A stretch of DNA of 7,734 nt, taken from the NCBI GenBank assembly GCA_016178435.1, contig JACOTK010000283.1:1-7734 (forward strand), read 5' to 3'. Shown here piece after piece: positions 6,890-7,734 of this stretch; positions within the stretch are counted from its first letter, which is position 1; each line of letters opens with the position of its first letter. Origin of the DNA: Actinomycetota bacterium. GTDB lineage: Bacteria; Actinomycetota; Acidimicrobiia; Acidimicrobiales; CADCSY01. A program made the position numbers and the translations under genes. Under the pieces are notes generated by a model. It was given only the letters and a program-made list of their open reading frames with translations. It searched no databases and had not been told where the DNA came from.

Positions 6890-6912
6890 GAAACCGGTGA
6901 CGTTAGCCAAAA
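6890..6912. promoter_or_regulatory. Possible degenerate GlnR-like site upstream of the ammonium transporter
   Basis: On the + strand GAAAC (6890-6894) is followed 2 bases later by GTGAC (6897-6901), then after exactly 6 bases by CAAAA (6908-6912). Actinobacterial GlnR sites are built from GTnAC and GAAAC half sites 6 bases apart. The GTGAC half fits, the second half fits at three of five positions, and the first GAAAC is wrongly spaced. The position in the 78-base gap before amtB is what makes it worth recording. Weak. Confidence 0.2.
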
Positions 6913-6921
6913 ATGTCCGGG

Positions 6922-7329
6922 TCACCGAAAGCGACGCGGTTCCCGACCGTCCGACAGGGCCAGATTCTCGATCCCTTCCGACAACCGCCGGAACAGCTCG
7001 GATCGCGGGAACGCCCGACAGCCGGCGGCTGTGGCCGCGGACAACGTGTCCCTTGCGACGTGGGAACCGAAGCCGATGACCCCGGGCCCGTGCCCGGTCA
7101 ACCCTTCGATTGCCTCGATCACGCCGGGCCGATCGAGATCGACCACAACGAGAACCCGGTCCGACGGATGGTCACGTTGGGTCTCGGCGACCCGCTCCAC
7201 CAAGTCCTCGGGCGAGGCGACAAAGGCGGCGCCGGGGACGCCGGCCGAAATCCTTGACCGGTCCATGAGGTTGGGGACGTAGCAGATCACCCTGCTCCCA
7301 CCCCGGCCGCTCATCACCTGTCCGCTCAT
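6922..7329 (-). CDS. Degenerate receiver-like (pseudo-receiver) protein, function unknown
   Basis: A 135-residue soluble protein with alternating strand and helix pattern of a CheY-like fold: strand VICYVPN (14-20), strand RVLVVVDLDRPG (58-69), strand GVIGFG (83-88), then CRAFPRSELFRRL (104-116). D64 lies where receivers carry the phosphorylated Asp. The N-terminal acidic pair is replaced (PNLMD), the Thr/Ser strand reads GFGSHV, and the Lys-Pro of real receivers reads PRS, so ordinary phosphorelay chemistry is doubtful. I recall similar small actinobacterial proteins, with no known role. ATG 7329 overlaps the upstream stop by 4 bases (ATGA) and has GGGGA close upstream; the second ATG at 7314 has a poorer site. 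It is co-transcribed with the upstream unknown gene and possibly with amtB. It could bind a partner or ligand instead of being phosphorylated; that is inference. Confidence 0.72.
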   Translation of the reverse strand: MSGQVMSGRGGSRVICYVPNLMDRSRISAGVPGAAFVASPEDLVERVAETQRDHPSDRVLVVVDLDRPGVIEAIEGLTGHGPGVIGFGSHVARDTLSAATAAGCRAFPRSELFRRLSEGIENLALSDGREPRRFR

Positions 7330-7734
7330 CGCTTCCCCACGTCATCGCCCGCGACACGGCGGTGCCGATCGAGGTGCAGGCGGGCCTTCATGGCCCCCCA
7401 GAGGATGCCGGGCTCATGAAGTGCGTCATCCACATCGGCGAAGGTCATCGGCGTCAGTCCGTAGTCGTCATCGGGGAAGTGCATGACGTCGAACTCGCTG
7501 CGCTCCACACTCGGCACACCGGCAGAGCGGAGCACAAGGGTCGGATAGCGAACGGCACGGCGGAGAACGCCGAGGGGGTTGGATCGCTGCTCGTCGATGT
7601 CGGCCTCGAACAGGGCCCGCAGCTCCGCACCAACCTCGGCACCTGCTCGTCGTCCCACCTCGGAGGCATGGGCAGCGGTGTCGGCACCGGGCAATCCGCC
7701 GGCCTCCACCCAAGCCGTCTGGACACGGTCGACC
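7326..7734 (-). CDS. Conserved actinobacterial protein of unknown function, partial (5' end outside window)
   Basis: The frame runs open to the right edge, with 135 residues visible and TGA at 7328-7326. The internal GTG at 7709 has no ribosome binding site before it, so the gene probably begins beyond the window. The visible part is soluble and without a signal or membrane segment. A helical region, VGAELRALFEADIDEQRSNP, leads into a run reading VRYPTLVLRSAGVP, then HFPDDDYGLTPMTFADVD and HEPGILWGAMKARLHLDRH. I recognise this DEQR...RYPT.VLR.AGVP...FPDD.YGLTP pattern from actinobacterial hypothetical proteins, but know no function or catalytic site for it. It overlaps the receiver-like gene by 4 bases, so the two are translationally coupled and may work together. 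Confidence 0.75.
   Translation of the reverse strand, partial: VDRVQTAWVEAGGLPGADTAAHASEVGRRAGAEVGAELRALFEADIDEQRSNPLGVLRRAVRYPTLVLRSAGVPSVERSEFDVMHFPDDDYGLTPMTFADVDDALHEPGILWGAMKARLHLDRHRRVAGDDVGKR

Noticed and set aside
5776..6900. Long + strand open frame (374 codons) antisense to the ammonium transporter
   Set aside because: The minus-strand frame is an unmistakable Amt protein; the + strand translation is hydrophilic, low in motif content and without a family.
1..7734. Mobile element, CRISPR, tRNA or phage-type genes
   Set aside because: I looked for transposase-like frames, spaced direct repeats and cloverleaf sequences by eye and saw none; subtle repeats could escape a manual reading.

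Overview
This is a GC-rich bacterial window whose gene styles point to Actinomycetota: GTG starts, short overlaps between genes, one probable leaderless transcript, and small conserved proteins of a kind I associate with that phylum. Class Acidimicrobiia is my best guess, but it is an inference from remembered sequence styles and not from a marker gene. I see no rRNA, tRNA, CRISPR array, insertion sequence, integrase or phage gene. Coding density is high and no gene-free stretch exceeds about 120 bases.

Layout from left to right: (1) the C-terminal part of a + strand protein resembling Agd3-type (CE18) polysaccharide deacetylases, cut by the left edge; (2) convergent to it, a minus-strand block read right to left. 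In transcription order that block is: a conserved protein of unknown function cut by the right edge; a degenerate receiver-like protein overlapping it by 4 bases; an Amt/AmtB ammonium transporter 78 bases further on; a CoA-disulfide-reductase/NADH-oxidase-type flavoprotein; GlnD (PII nucleotidyltransferase with HD and two ACT domains), whose start overlaps the flavoprotein stop; and a Nudix hydrolase 53 bases after GlnD. One small + strand gene (63 residues, four cysteines) sits between the flavoprotein and the transporter, facing against the transporter.

The theme is nitrogen sensing. The transporter keeps the C-terminal tail that binds PII proteins in the AmtB family, and GlnD keeps both its nucleotidyltransferase and its HD (de-modifying) motifs. 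The usual actinobacterial order is amtB-glnK-glnD, but no glnK/PII gene is present here. Its place is taken by the small cysteine protein and the flavoprotein, which is translationally coupled to glnD. PII is presumably encoded elsewhere. A link between redox or CoA state and nitrogen signalling is possible but unproven.

Most of the window is ordinary core metabolism. The points worth a second look are the replaced PII gene, the flavoprotein-glnD coupling, the small four-cysteine protein with an apparent leaderless promoter, the degenerate receiver and its unknown partner, the Trp-to-Phe change in the transporter's ammonium recruitment site, and the Agd3-like protein.
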